A stretch of DNA of 64,000 nt from Rhizophagus irregularis (GCF_026210795.1 NC_089433.1:4427001-4491000), one strand, 5' to 3'; counted from the stretch's first letter, positions 19,867 through 32,822 are shown. The notes: generated from the sequence alone by a model not told the origin. Numbers and translations are program-made.

Positions 19867-21290
19867 ACGTTATTAACTACAAATTAATACAACAACATGG
19901 AGAACAAATTTTCGTATATATAGATGGTTCTGTTATAAATAATGGAACAGAAAATATCGATGGAATAGCTGGTTTACATTTTTACAATAAAGATCATAAA
20001 TTAATTGACGAATTTTACATTAATATTGAACATTGGATTTCTCCAAGTAAAGCAGAAGTGACAAGTTTTATACTCGCGTTGCTTATCATTCATAATATTA
20101 ATAATGTCGAGATAATTACAGATAATGAATTTATTCTTAATTACTTTAATGAAATTATATGCAAAATCAAAATTTATAATACACACAAATTACTAAAAAC
20201 ACAGAATAACATTTATATTTGGGCTTTAATTCGACAATTTATAGATTTAAATGAAATAATCATACCAAAAATTACCAAAATCAAAGCACATGACGATAAT
20301 GTATATCATAATTTAGATCAATAAATTAAAAATCGATATTCAGATAGGAATAGGGTATATTCAGTTATTTTTAATTTTTCTCAACTCGATAAAATCGAAT
20401 ATATGCTTACATGGAATAATATTATTATTGAAAAACCGATTAGACGTTTTATATGATATTATAATGAAATTTTAAATTTAGAAAAATTTTTTAATCATCG
20501 AAGGAATCAAAAATATACATTAGATAGCGTAGAATGGGCAATTACGTTTGAATTCTTAAAGGAAAATGAAAATGTTTTACAAACTAATTTCCACACAACT
20601 AAACGACATCATTATAAAATTAAGAATTTAATTGAAGAAATTCTGACTGTAGAACAAAGAAAATTGATTAATTTTGATATATATAAGGATTGGAAATGTC
20701 CTGTCTGTGAGCGAAAGAAAGAAACTTTTGGCCATGTTTGGCGTTGTTATTCAAATCGTAAAAGAATGCGAAATATTATATATTATTCAATAATATGTTT
20801 AATTGAAAAAATTAAAGAATACGATTTATATACTTTTGATGAAGCAAAAATAATCGACTTATTTATAAACAAATCTTTTGGTAAAGTTAAAGTTAATGAT
20901 AATAAATTAACTTTCATTGATATTATTAAAGGAAAACTCTTAGCTGATTTCTTACGACAAGAAATAAAAATGACTAAAGCTCATATATTCGAAACTGGAG
21001 TTAAATTTTTAGATTTCGTTTTTAAATCTACACATAAGATTTGGCTTGATAGATGTGATTTACAAAAAGATAAAGAAAGAAGTTTAGGTGTTACTAAAGA
21101 GGATAAAAAACATTATAGTTATAATAAAAATATGGTTAAAAAAGGTATTAATCATAAAGTCTATCAAAATGTAAAAGGGCTTTTGAATTATATATACTTT
21201 AATATAGAATCTTTGGATTTTATAGTTCGTGTTAATCAGTATACTTTTCAAATATTTTTTCTTTTATTTTATTTTATTTTTTCTTAGGTA
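19867..21290 (+). pseudogene. LINE RNase H and C-terminal zinc-finger remnant
   Basis: The frame entering from the right LTR encodes an RNase H domain: YIDGS (Asp at 19923), SKAEV (Glu), TDNEF (Asp) and KAHDD (final His/Asp). It continues in one frame with in-frame stops at 20322 (TAA) and 20453 (TGA) to a CPVC...HVWRC cluster (from 20697; CX2CX8HX4C), the zinc knuckle typical at the end of many LINE ORF2 proteins, and stops at 21285. No frameshifts are seen, so decay is mild. It joins in frame with 8404-8604. Confidence 0.8.
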
Positions 21291-21600
21291 ATTTCTTTTA
21301 TTTTCGCCCTTATGGGTTGATTTTTTTTTCTTTTATTTCTATTTTTGTTTAGTTATCCTGGTTCATCAGGGATATATTAATTTTTAATATATTCTAGGTA
21401 TTTAGTTTTGTATTATTGTTATGTAGATTTTTTCTATTACTGTTATCAAACTAATGACATGTGCTGTAATATTTCTTTTATAATAAATAAATTTTTGTTA
21501 ACCAGTAAAAAAAAAAAAAATGACAATGACAATGTCAATGTTAGTGACAATATCAATGTCAATGTCAATATCAATGTCAATGTCAATGTCAATGAAAAAA
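21291..21600 (+). repeat. LINE 3' tail: A-run and GTCAAT microsatellite
   Basis: After the LINE stop come about 210 bp of 3' UTR-like sequence, an A-run of 13 at about 21508-21520, and then a (TGACAA/GTCAAT)n microsatellite to about 21595. The A-run is consistent with target-primed reverse transcription. Confidence 0.6.
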
Positions 21601-22420
21601 ACTTCTAATGCCAACTTTTTGCAAAAACTCTTCCTGTGCCACTGAAAATACCTGTTAAATTGAGATATCATTCAATATTTGCATGTTTTCATTTGTTTGC
21701 TAATCAATTTCGCTATTATAATATTATTTACTATTGCAGCATTTTTGCTATAATTTAAAAAATTTTTAAATAATTTTAACAAAAAACGTTTTATCGTTAA
21801 TTAATAAATTATAGTTTTTCAATTTAATTTTTAAAATGTTAATTTTAAAATAATACATGTATTATGACAATTTCTCTCTATAAAAAAAATAAAATAAATA
21901 AAATAAATAATAAGTAGAAGTTAGAACCATCCAAAAAAACCTTACTGGGTATTAAATTTTATATGTATTTATATATCCATTCCTAGGAGATTTTGCAGTG
22001 AAAATTAACTATTGATTATACTATAATAAACAGATTTGAAAATTTGAGTAATTCAGCATTTTCCAAATTAGAAAAACTTTTAATTTATTCATAATTTTAA
22101 TATTATTTTACAATTGTAATAGCAGGAGATATAATTTGGCCTATCGGTCATATATGTAATACGTATTACCAATTTAAATATAGGATTTCCAATTTTAATA
22201 TTGCAACATGTGATCACGTATTACGGTTATTAACAAAGAATTTTTTTATTTTTTCAGCTGATTATTTTTTTGTCTTTTCATTTACAAAAACCTAATAAAA
22301 TAGAAATAAAATTTTATTTTTTTTCCTTAAATATAAACACAAATACATTTTTAAATTAAATAACTCAGAATTTAAATATAAACAAATATTATAGTTTGTT
22401 ACACATATTTCAAATTATGG
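21601..22420. other. Non-coding AT-rich region
   Basis: No gene, RNA or clear repeat recognised. One AAATAAATAAAATAAAT low-complexity run lies near 21890. Confidence 0.4.
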
Positions 22421-22424
22421 TTTG

Positions 22425-23420
22425 AGCATTTTGGCCAAAGTAAATCTTGCTCTTTAATTGAAAGTAGTTCAGCAAGTTGAAGCTGTTAAGATATTAATCT
22501 ACATGAAAGCACAGTTAATATTTTTGGAGTTATTTATATTTTTACATGATAGTACTAAGTTACAAATTTTTTTTACCTTCAAAGCGTATTTTGGGCAGTT
22601 TAGTCAAAGTAAATCGACTTCTTATATTAATTGAAAGTTTTTTGGCGGGTCAAAATCTGCTTGGATATTAATTTTCATGAAGGTACAGTTAATACTTGAA
22701 GGGTTATTCACATTTTTTACAATGGAATTTTATTTTTTCCATTTTATCATTTTAGAGCGTATTTTCGGCACTTTAGTCAAAGTAAATCGACTTCTTATAT
22801 TAACTAAAAGTTATTCAGCAGGTCATAATCTGCTTGGATATTAATTTTCATGAAGGTACAGTTAATACTTGAAGGGTTATTCACATTTTTCACAATGGTA
22901 CTCATTCATGAATTTTATTTTTTCAGTTTTGTCACTTCAGAGCGTATTTTAGGCACTTTAGTCAATGTAAATCAACTTCTTATATTAATTGAAAGTTGTT
23001 CAGCGAGTTATAATCTGTTTGTATATTAGTTTTTATGAAGGTACAGTTAATACTTGAAGGGTTATTCACATTTTTTACAATGATACTCGTTCACGAATTT
23101 TATTTTTTCATTTTGTCACTTCAGAGCGTATTTTGAGCATTTTAGTCATAGTAAATCAACTTCTTATATTAATTGAAAGGTTTTCAGTGGGTCATAATCT
23201 GCTTGGATATTAATTTTCATGAAGGTACAGTTAATACTCGAAGGGTTATTCACATTTTTCACAATGGTACTCATTCATGAATTTTATTTTTTCTGTTTTG
23301 TTACTTCAGAATGTATTTTGAACATTTTGGTCAAAGGAAATTGACTTCTTTTATTAATTGAAAGTTGTCCAGCAGTTAAAATACAATTTTCATGAAAATG
23401 CAGTGGAGTAATTTATATTT
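22425..23420. repeat. Tandem repeat, period about 175-185 bp, six copies
   Basis: Copies share TTTAGTCAAAGTAAATCRACTTCTTATATTAATTGAAAG, CATGAAGGTACAGTTAATACTTGAAGG and GTTATTCACATTTTTYACAATGG. The CGACTTC/CAACTTC landmark recurs near 22445, 22613, 22788, 22973, 23158 and 23342. The outer copies are the most diverged. No coding frame spans the units. Confidence 0.8.
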
Positions 23421-24225
23421 TTTATGATCATACTATACTGAATTGCAAATATATTTACATTCTTTAATGTATTTTTAAAATTTAAATTTTTATTTAATAT
23501 TACTTAATAAAGCATTATTATTTAAAATTAAATTTAATATTACAATATAAATTTTTCTTTATTTTTCACCATACAAAAAAATTGTATATGGATTATGGAA
23601 TCTACATTTTTATATTGGTAATACACTAATGATTTATGAAATTGGCCGTAAAAGTCACAAATTAGACAAATGTAACCAAAAATTGGCTATTCAATTTTTT
23701 GCCAATTTTTACTTATTCTGATTCTTTTTTTAACGCATTTATTTATTAAGTTCATAAATGATTACATAATTAACATACTTATTCTGATAATAGGCAGTAT
23801 ATATAAAGTAAATTGCATGTATACAAAAGGTTAACAATAAATGTGAATAAATGAAACTTAATAAATAAATGCAATGTATAAAACATTATAAATTAATGAA
23901 ATACATTAGTATTAAAAAACAGATGCTTAAATATTGGAATGTATTGTGTCTTTTAATTATATGAAATGTGGAAAAACTTTTAAATGGCCTGGAATTTCAT
24001 GATATGTATTCTATTTATAATAAATATTTGAATTTAATTAAGTACTTTAAAATGTGGAATATTAAAAAATATGGAGATTTTATTTTTTTAAGCATACAGT
24101 ATGAATATACAGTATAAAAAAAGATATATCATTTTATTGTTTCAAAATATAAATGGATTAATGGAGTTTTTTTCTTTATATAAATCATGTTATTTACAAA
24201 ATAAATATAATTTCGTCCATATTAT
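23421..24225. other. Non-coding AT-rich region
   Basis: Nothing supported. A GGCCGTAAAAG...AAATTGGC patch at 23640-23710 weakly resembles CACTA subterminal sequence. Inverted ATTTATTTATTAAGTTCAT / ATGAAACTTAATAAATAAAT lies around 23738 and 23852. Confidence 0.35.
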
Positions 24226-24599
24226 CACTGGTCAGAATAGTCCATTTCGGCAAAATTTTAAATTGCTGAATGTTGGACAAAATTCGGTCTGACATTAGCC
24301 GATCAGTACCAAAAAAATCGGCAACTAATTTTATAGGCGATTTGCACCGTAACGCCTGCCACTCGCAATTAGAAATTGGCAAAATTTCGGAATTAGTTAA
24401 AAAAATCGGCTGTATATATCAATAAAATTTGAACCTGCCATGCAAATGAAATTCGTCATAAACAATCGACTATTCGTCTAAAAATCGATATTGATTTAAT
24501 TTGCCGATTTGCAAAAATAAATAAAATCGACCATAATAATTTTGATGAAATTTAGCAAATTTAAGTTTTAAAACAGCGATTTTATTTCGATTGATTTAC

Positions 24600-24995
24600 C
24601 AATTATTTTAATTAAATCGCAAAAATTTCCTACAAAAATAGTAAAATTTTCCTACGAAAATAATACGAAAATAATAAAAATTTCCTACAACAATAATACA
24701 AAAATAATACTAAAATAATAAAAATTTCCTACGAAAATAATACGAAAATAATAAAAATTTCCTACGAAAATAATATGAAAATAATACTAAAATAATAAAA
24801 ATTTCCTACGAAAATAATACGAAAATAATACTAAAATAATAAAAATTTCCTACGAAAATAATACGAAAATAATACTAAAATAATAAAAATTTCCTACGAA
24901 AATAATACGAAAATAATAAAAATTTCCTACGAAAATAATACGAAAATAATATTAAAATGATAAAATTTCCTACGAAAATAATACGAAAATGATAA
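24600..24995. repeat. Minisatellite inside the CACTA element
   Basis: AAAAATTTCCTACGAAAATAATACGAAAATAATACTAAAATAAT-type units (about 30-45 bp, the TACTAAAATAA part optional) repeat about ten times on the side of the companion gene. Confidence 0.8.
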
Positions 24996-25118
24996 AAAAA
25001 TCCAATCCACAATTCCACAAAAAAACCCATAATTTTCAAAAAAAAAATCAAAAAAAAAACTGACGAATCAATCCAAAATTTGAAAAAAAGTTAGTATAAC
25101 AAAAACTCAAAACAAAAA

Positions 25119-27359
25119 TTAAAGTACAAATTTATACCATTTGTCTGTTTCATCTTCTGTTTCCGGCGATTCTTCCACTCCAATTGGTTCCGATTCATTC
25201 ACTCCCATTGGTTCCGATTCTTCTGTTGGTTCTGATTCTTCCATTCCAGTTGGTTCCGAATCTTCTATTACCTCTATTTCGTCCATCTCCGCCGACACTT
25301 CCACATCTTCCGCCATTATAAGATTATCCATCGTTTGAATCAGCGTTTCCGGCTCAAAAAAGTTAGTATCGGCCAGCGTATTCTGCTCCATGTAGGTCCA
25401 ATTTGGAGCACCTCGTGGATGACGAGAGACGATATTATATATCTCATCATCATAATTTCACGTTCGTATCAGTTGTGCAGATTGAAGAGAGAAAGCGTGT
25501 TGGTCCAAGATATTTCGTAATAAATCTATTAACTATTATTAGAAAAAAAATCAATCCTATTACAAAAAAAATAAAACAAATAAAAAATAAAAAATAAAAA
25601 TACGACAAATAAGTTATCGAACCTCTTCAGATCTCCAAGACGGATTATAAACATTGATATGTCTTTTACCGTCTGGTTGCTCCTCATCCGATTCAGAATA
25701 CTCTGGAGAGTGATATCGGTTGTCGCTTAAAACATTCAAAAGTTCTTTTCGATCATAATTCTCCAGTTTTTCATCATTTTTGTCGAAAAGCAATTTTGCG
25801 CCTTTAACTCGTAGTGCTTTTTTCTATATTTAAAGTTTTGACGAATGATGAGATTTTTTTTTTTGAAATAATAAAGAAATTATTTACCTCATTTAACCGA
25901 TTGTTTCGATGTAGACGATGATTATCTTTGTCTAAAGTGCCGCGTTGTTTATATAACAAACGCACTCTGCAATGTTTATGTAAAGCGGCAAGCTAAGACT
26001 TGACTTGCCTGTATCGTGGAGTATATCTAGGCTTCATCGCTTCAATTAATCGAGGTATAATCTGTCGAAGAATTTCATCATTCGACTCACTGCTAAACTT
26101 TTCATCGTATATTAATTCTAGTTCAATCGGAAAAGTTTTTAGAATCGTCTTCATCTCGGCCTAAATTGAACAAAATATCGGTTTAGCGAGCGTTAAAAGC
26201 ATACATTGAAAGAGGATTTTTGAACGAACCCTAGCTTCTTCTTCATCTACTTCCATTTCATCTCCAGAATCGTGTACCGTATTTTTTCCTTTCCTACGCT
26301 TTGTTGGTCATTGATCCTCTTCAAATTCGATATCTTGAAGGTCAGATGAATGTCGGTGATGCAATCCGTCATTTTCCTGACTAAGTATATTGTTATACGA
26401 TTGTAATTTGCCAATGTCTAGCCGTAGGTCACGCAACTCGCCATTTGCATTATCGAGTTGCCGATTTAATTCGTCGATTCTTCCCTGTAAGTAGGCATTT
26501 TCTTCTCGGAGATCATACGTTTCTAAAAAAACGTTAAAGTCGACCAGAACTCTAAAATGAATACAAAAGTCAATTGTAGCTCACCATTTACATCTCTAGT
26601 CCAATTACTACTATAAGGTTCACGTATAATTGGCGTTGATTCTCTCCTATATGGTTCGGCGGTGCGTACATTGCTCCTATACGGTTCGACGGTGCGTACA
26701 TTGCTTCTATACGGTTCGGTGGTGTGTGTAATGGGCGTTAATTCCCTATGTACATTGCTCCTATACGGTTCGGTGGTGTGTGTAATAGGCGTTAATTCCC
26801 TATGTACATTGCTCTTATACGGTTCGGCTGTGCGTGTAATGGGCGTTAATTCCCTATGTACGGTTACATTACGAATTGGTGGTACCACCCTGCTTTGTTG
26901 CGAGTACAAGCTGGATGGTACCACTAAGCGAAATGGCCCATTATCTTCCGAAGCTTCTGGTATCGACGTTTGTTTTTGAGTTTTGGTAGAACTGGAACCA
27001 GAAGCTGCGGAATTCTGTTTTGACGCTTGTTTTTAAGTTTTGATAGTACCGGAACTGGAAGCTGCGGAATCCTGTTTCGACGCTTGTTTTTGAGTTTTGG
27101 TAGTACCAGAACCGGAAGCTGCAGAATCCTGTTTCAACGCTTGTTTTTGAGTTTTGTTAGAACTGGAACCGGAAGCTGCGGATTCTTGTTTTGACGCTTG
27201 TTTTTGAGTTTTGGCAGAACCGGAACCGGAAGTTGCGGATTGTTGTTTTGATATCAACGTTTGTTTGGGAGAATCGAAACTTACAAATTCCTGTGAAGAA
27301 GTTTGTTTGTGAGACTCTTGATGACTTTTTTCGACACTTTTTTTTCCAGATCGTTTCAT
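25119..27359 (-). pseudogene. CACTA companion gene (spliced, with premature stops)
   Basis: Minus-strand model: exon 1 27359-26585, then 26522-26230, 26160-25888, 25823-25623 and a last exon ending at 25119 whose start (about 25470-25530) is uncertain. The phases of the first four join correctly with GT...AG introns of about 60-70 nt. The protein starts MKRSGKKSVEKS, then has five or six S/T-K-T-Q-K-Q-A-S-K-Q repeats, four YRSNVHRELTPIT-type repeats, a coiled-coil-like DLREENAYLQGRIDELNRQL segment, and an acidic C-terminus with SEP repeats. Premature stops lie at 27035-27033, 26310-26308 and 25995-25993. Function is unknown; it probably served the transposon (DNA binding or accessory to transposase). 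Confidence 0.65.
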
Positions 27360-27654
27360 TCTTTATAGAGATTTTAATAAACAGAAGAATAGTAAAATTA
27401 GTAAATAAAGTAGAACTTTCTTTCAAAATGACGAAAAATATTGTTCGATTTATATAAAAGTTGATCAATATAAAAATGTATTGCAGATTTTATAAAAATT
27501 ACGAGAATTGTTTATCGAAAAAATAAAATTATTTTTGCGAAAAAAATTCGATTGATGGAGCTTTATAAATTCAAAATAAGCTTTCCTGGGAAAAAGTTTA
27601 TTTGATAAAAATAAAACTGAAATTTGATTTATAAGTTAATTAATCGTTAAAAAA

Positions 27655-28315
27655 AGTCTAATCGAAATTAGACTTTTATTAAATCAATTACTAAAGGATC
27701 AATTTAACCGAAATATTCAAATTAATTAAAAAAATTTCTCATGATTGAAAATTTAATTAAATCGACTAAATCAAAATCTCGAAATTAGATTTTATTAAAT
27801 CAATTGCTAACGGATCAATTTAACCGAAATATTCAAATTAATTAAAAAAATTTCTCATGATTGAAAATTTAATTAAATTGACTAAATCAAAATCTCGAAA
27901 TTAGATTTTATTAAATCAATTGCTAACGGATCAATTTTAACCGAAATTTTCAAATTAAAAAAATTTCTCATGATTGAAAATTTAATTAAATCGACTAAAT
28001 CAAAATCTCGAAATTAAACTTTTATTAAATCAATTGCTAACGGATCAATTTTAACCGAAATTTTCAAATTAAAAAAATTTCTCATAATTGAAAATTCAAT
28101 TAAATCGACTAAATCAAAATCTCGAAATTAAACTTTTATTAAATCAATTGCTAACGGATCAATTTTAACCGAAATTTTCAAATTAAAAAAATTTCTCATG
28201 ATTGAAAATTTAATTAAATCGACTAAATCAAAATCTCGAAATTAAACTTTTATTAAATCAATTACTAAAGGATCAATTTAACCGAAATTTTCAAATTAAA
28301 AAAAAATTTCATAAA
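27655..28315. repeat. Tandem repeat, period about 117 bp, between divergent transposon genes
   Basis: Five to six copies of AAATCAATTGCTAACGGATCAATTTTAACCGAAATTTTCAAATTAAAAAAATTTCTCATGATTG and flanks; AAATCAATTRCTAA recurs at about 27681, 27797, 27914, 28027, 28144 and 28257. It occupies most of the intergenic space shared by the two divergent transposon genes, so it probably contains their promoters or transposase binding sites (inference). Confidence 0.8.
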
Positions 28316-28417
28316 ATTTTAATTTTCAAGAGAAAAATTGACTTCATTTGTCAAAATTTCGTTAAATTTTAAAGTACATATTAATTATAACCGATTCTTT
28401 ATCAAATTTTATAAAAC

Positions 28418-31400
28418 ATGATGAGAAGAAGATCGATTAATCAAATTATGGGTTCGGAAAGGATAGCAAACCGACTATCTTCTAGAAGGTTTAGCAAAAA
28501 AAGAACCAAAGTCCCTTGTTATTGTGACAAATGTAATGGAAAACTGGTTGTAATACGAACCAAAATGCTTCACGAAGCGGCGGAAAACACAACTGACTCG
28601 AATCTTAATAGTGGTTTGGCTTCATTGTTACTAATTAATCAAGAAGAGGATTCGACAATAACTTCGTTAGAAGAAAATCCGATAAATGAAGATATTTTGA
28701 TACCTCCATTAAATGAAGAGATTTCGGTAATAACTCCTTTAGAAGAAGATTTGACAACAATTCCATTAAATGAAAAAGATAATTCGACAACTCCAGAATA
28801 CAACGAAAATGAATATATTTTTTTACCTCGAAGCCGTACAAGAAGCTACGCAAATCGCCCACAAATTATGCTCGAACATTTGGGAACAGAAGATTTGAGC
28901 AATTCTGATTATGAACAACATACTGATACTTCTTCTTCTTCTGATGGCAATGAGTCAGATGATGGAACTTTTGCCGATACTTTTGAAAATTATTCACCGC
29001 CAGATTTTAAATCATATCAAGAGGAAGAAAAAATGACAATTGATGATAAATTTTCATGGATTTTATTGTGGATAATGACCTTTCGAAAAAAGTTCAATCT
29101 CCCTGAAACAGCGACCGAATCTCAACTAAAATTCATGAAAATAGTGTTAAAAGAAATCGGTGGAGACATTTACGATAGCTTTCCTGACTCTCTATATCTG
29201 GCAAGAATTCAACTTGGCCTGAAAGATCGTTTCTATAGTTTCGTGCCATGTCCGAAATGTCATAAATTATATAATAAAACAGACATAGACAAAATTCAAA
29301 AAAATGACAGTATCGGTATCATAAGATGCAGTCACATCGAATTTCCAAATTCTGCGTCTCGAAGGACGAAATCATGTCAAATGGTCTTGGCTGAGAGAGA
29401 GGTTAAAAAGCCAGAATTAATATATCCGTTTGTACCGATTCATCAACAATTGGAAACTCTATATCGTCGGCCTCACTTTGAACGGTTACTTCAACATTGG
29501 TCAAATCGTCGACAATTCGATAACATACTGACCAATATATATGACGGTCAAATCTGGAAAACATTCAGAGAAACTGACGATGAAAATTCAGCCAAATTTT
29601 TCTGACCAGAAGTAGCCGATTCACATCTAGGACTAATGATAAACCTTGATTGGTTCTAGCCCTACGATGGTACATTTTATAGTATCGGGGTAATTTACGC
29701 GGCTATCTGTAATTTACCTCGTGACATTCGGTTCAAGCATGAAAATTTGCTGGTTCTTAGTCTACTACCAGGACCGAACGAAGTAAGCTTGCACAAGATT
29801 AATTATTATATTGCGCCTATTGTCAATGAATTAGAGTTACTATGGAGTGGAATAACTTTAAATCGAATATTTGAGTGCCAAAATGGAAAAATATTCGTGC
29901 AGCTTTAGTACTAATTTCGTGCAATATCCCTGCTGCTCGGAAAATATGCGGACATATTTCAGCTTTGGTTTCTTGCCATCGGTGTATGAAACGAGCAAAT
30001 TATGAAGACCACCAACATAATTTTGCAGGTATGGAGGATATAGAGAATTGGTTCATTACTCGCGATTCGACCGAACATCGTCGGAATGCTCTTGCATGGC
30101 GAAGTTGCAATTCCACCAATTCAAGAAAGAATTTTGTTAGTGAAAAAGGGGTTAGGTAGTCGGAGTTACTTCGATTGCCGTACTTTGACCCAATTCGTTT
30201 TATTATTGTAGATCCAATGCACTGCTTATTCTTAGGAATTGCGAGGTGGATAATGAAGAGGATTTGGATCGATGAGGGTGTTTTAACCCCGAACGATCTA
30301 AAGAAGATTCAAGAAAAAATGAATCAATTCAAAATACCGGCTGATTTGGGACGAATTCCCGGAAATATTGAGCGCGGAGAAGGGTTTTCGAACTATACAG
30401 CCGATCAGTGGCGAATTTTCTTTATGATCTATGCAACTACCTCATTGTGGGAACATTTACCGTCAAAAGATCGAAAAATCTTGACACATTTCGTTAGAGT
30501 TTGTTCTATTTTAGTAAGCCGAATTTTAGAAATTGAATTAATGGAAGAAGCTCATGAGAGGCTAATTAAAATAATTAAGCTTATTGAAGAACACTATAGA
30601 AGAGTAAAAATTATGCCTAATCTTCACCTTTCGCTCCATTTGTGCGATTGTTCGAATGATTTTGGTCCATTATATGCATTTTGGTGTTTTTCATTTGAGC
30701 GTATGAATGGAATACTCGGTAAGATATTCTTTTTTTTTACTTTTTTACTTTATTCGGATGTTTACATTGTTAGTCTTATTTTTAATAATTTTTAAGGCTC
30801 ATTGCCAACAAGTAATAGACAAATTGAACCGGAAATAATGCGTCGGATAATGAATGATAATTGAATTGGAGATATCATTAGTTCTGACATTTAAACGAAA
30901 GGTTTAGAATTGCTTGAAGATCGACCCACAACTGGTTCAATATCGGCTGCGGACCAATTTTCTTCAGATGAACTAGAGCGGTTTTGGCTAAATGCTAAAA
31001 ACATACAGGAATCGACTATTACTGGATGCGAGCCGTTTCCTGGAGAAATGCTGAAGCCTAGTTCTGAAGCAATAATGACCGAATCAATGCTCGAACTGAT
31101 GGTTGCTTTTTATAATGCTTCTTATATCGAAATGTACAAGTTTCGCAAACCAGCAGATGAAATTATCCAAGATTCTATAACAATTCGAGTAAAGATAAAT
31201 CAATTTGGAAGATGCCGAATTGGTTCCGAAGTATTTGGCTCCGCAATGTCAGTTCGACATACAAAAAGCTCGTATGTCCTAGCCAAATTTATAACTAGTG
31301 ATGGGGAAGTCGACAGTTATCCTGGACAAATTCAATACTTCTTCAAACATACAGTCGACTTGCCAAATGGACAAATGGAACATAATTTGGCATATATTCG

Positions 31401-31641
31401 TTGGTATCGACCAGCTAGTACGAGTGAAAGTCGATATTATTTTTATATTGATGATGAAGACGAGAGCTGTAACGTCGAGTTGTGGAAATCTGAATTTTAT
31501 GATGAAAGCCGCAACTGTATTATTCCTGTACATAATATCCTTTGTCGATTTATACCATCAAAATATCGAATTTCTACTCGGAGTAATGCTATTGAATATT
31601 TGGCGATTAATCCAATTAATCACAAACTCCAAATTCGTTAA
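28418..31641 (+). pseudogene. CACTA (Tnp2/Plavaka-like) transposase, decayed
   Basis: The frame opens at ATG 28418. It has a basic N-terminus with a CYCDKCNGK zinc pair, acidic repeats, then the conserved transposase region with a CPKCHKLY...CSH zinc motif and an LxxLDW-type segment (GLMINLDW at about 29636). Further parts run on at about 29875 (CGHISALVSCHRC) and 30175 (FDPIRFIIVDPMHCLFLGIARW, a DDE-core-like stretch). Lesions are TGA 29603, TAG 29657, a frameshift near 29875-29885, TAG 30157, TGA 30862 and TAA 30892. A normal intron (30719-30796) is still recognisable. About 1050 codons in all. No longer functional. Confidence 0.8.
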
Positions 31642-32175
31642 TAATTAAGTGTTTTGATAAAAATCGGCCGAATTATTTTTTTTATTTTTTTAAAACATTT
31701 TTATAATTACTTGACGAGAGACACGTTTATTAGATGAAATTTCATTTTTACGAAAAGATTCTTTTGTAGTATTTTTATTATAATTACTTGACGAAAGACA
31801 AGTCGAAATTCATTTTACAATAAAATTTTCGTTAATGATTATGCACTGAATATAATAAACAATGTAAACAAAGTATAAAATTCGAATTAAAAAATAATGT
31901 TTTTACCATTTGGCAAAATTGTGTCGATTTATGTGACCAATCGGCAAAATTTACTGAATGACCTTAAAGGAACAAGTTTTCGTATAACAATCGGTATAAG
32001 TCAATTTTTCACCAAAAGACTGAACGAGTTTTCGTTTAACAATCAGTATCAGTCGATTTGTGATTGATTATACCGATTTTTGCCATTGGTCAAAAAATGT
32101 GACGAATCACATGACCAATTGGCAAAATTTATGCCGAAAGCTCTTAACGGTCGAAAGTTTTGATTTTGACCAGTG
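31642..32175. repeat. CACTA right subterminal region
   Basis: Contains repeated TTACTTGACGARAGACA motifs (about 31705 and 31785) and several ATCGGCAAAATTT/TTGGCAAAATT motifs with TGTGACCAAT and AGTTTTCG, in both orientations, up to the terminal CCAGTG. Confidence 0.65.
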
Positions 32176-32534
32176 TATGTTTCTATATTTTCTATATATT
32201 TTCATATCAATTTTTATTATTTTTTTTTGCCACTATTTTATTAATATAAAATTTAAAAACAAATTTTTATAGTAATAAAAAAATTATTAAAAACACTAAA
32301 TAAATAAAAGAATTACAATGATGGAAAAAAAATTGGCTTTGACTGAAAAAGAAATAATATTCATTTAAAAAAACTGAATTTGTAATTACAAAAACTGAAA
32401 ATAACTGGATAGCTGCATCATTCATTCCAAGAGAATGGGAATAGAAAAATTATTATTAATACAAACTAAGTTTTTTTGTAAAAAAAGTGATTAAAATTTC
32501 ATTAACCAGAAAATTATATTAGCAATAAAGAATT

Positions 32535-32822
32535 GTGTATAATATGACCTGACCACCAATCAAATAACATGGACAGATCATGTTACATACAGATGGTGGC
32601 CTAAATGATCTGGCCACTTTTCAAAATTAAAAAATTTTTATATGTTTTATAAAATGAAAATAAAAATTTAACATGTTTATTACGCCCTCCTTTATTGAAT
32701 TTTACAAAAATTTAATAATTAATTCTATTTCCATTCGTGGAAATAACAGCATTGACCCTCTGAGGCATACTATCAATTAATTTTCAATAATATTCAGGAG
32801 GGAGATCATTCCATGCAACCTT
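32535..32822 (-). pseudogene. Tc1/mariner transposase C-terminal remnant
   Basis: Codons on the minus strand from 32822 to the TAA at 32714-32712 read AWNDLPPEYY, one internal TGA, then DSMPQRVNAVI. This is the characteristic end of Tc1/mariner transposases. The rest of the gene is missing upstream. Downstream (to about 32540) lies a GTGGCCAGATCATTTAGGCCACC-type palindromic end with GGTCAGGTCATATTATA, a likely terminal inverted repeat. Dead copy. Confidence 0.75.

Larger units (their letters stand above)
24226..32175 (+). mobile_element. CACTA-type DNA transposon (complete ends, decayed genes)
   Basis: 7.95 kb. The left end is CACTGGTCAGAATAGTCC; the right end, read in reverse, is CACTGGTCAAAATCAAAAC. 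Both are flanked by TAT (24223-24225 and 32176-32178), the 3-bp target duplication typical of CACTA transposons. Subterminal repeats with (T)CGGCAAAATTT occur on both sides (24245-24420; 31905-32150). Inside are a transposase pseudogene (+) and a divergent companion pseudogene (-), separated by a roughly 117-bp tandem repeat. The family fits the fungal CACTA/Plavaka group by domain layout; that naming is inference. Confidence 0.85.

Noticed and set aside
22425-23420. Possible CRISPR-like array
   Set aside because: Units of about 180 bp are repeated throughout with no short repeat/variable spacer pattern, and the genome is eukaryotic.
25141-25338. Ser/Val-rich plus-strand frame
   Set aside because: Antisense shadow of the acidic SEP repeats of the companion gene.
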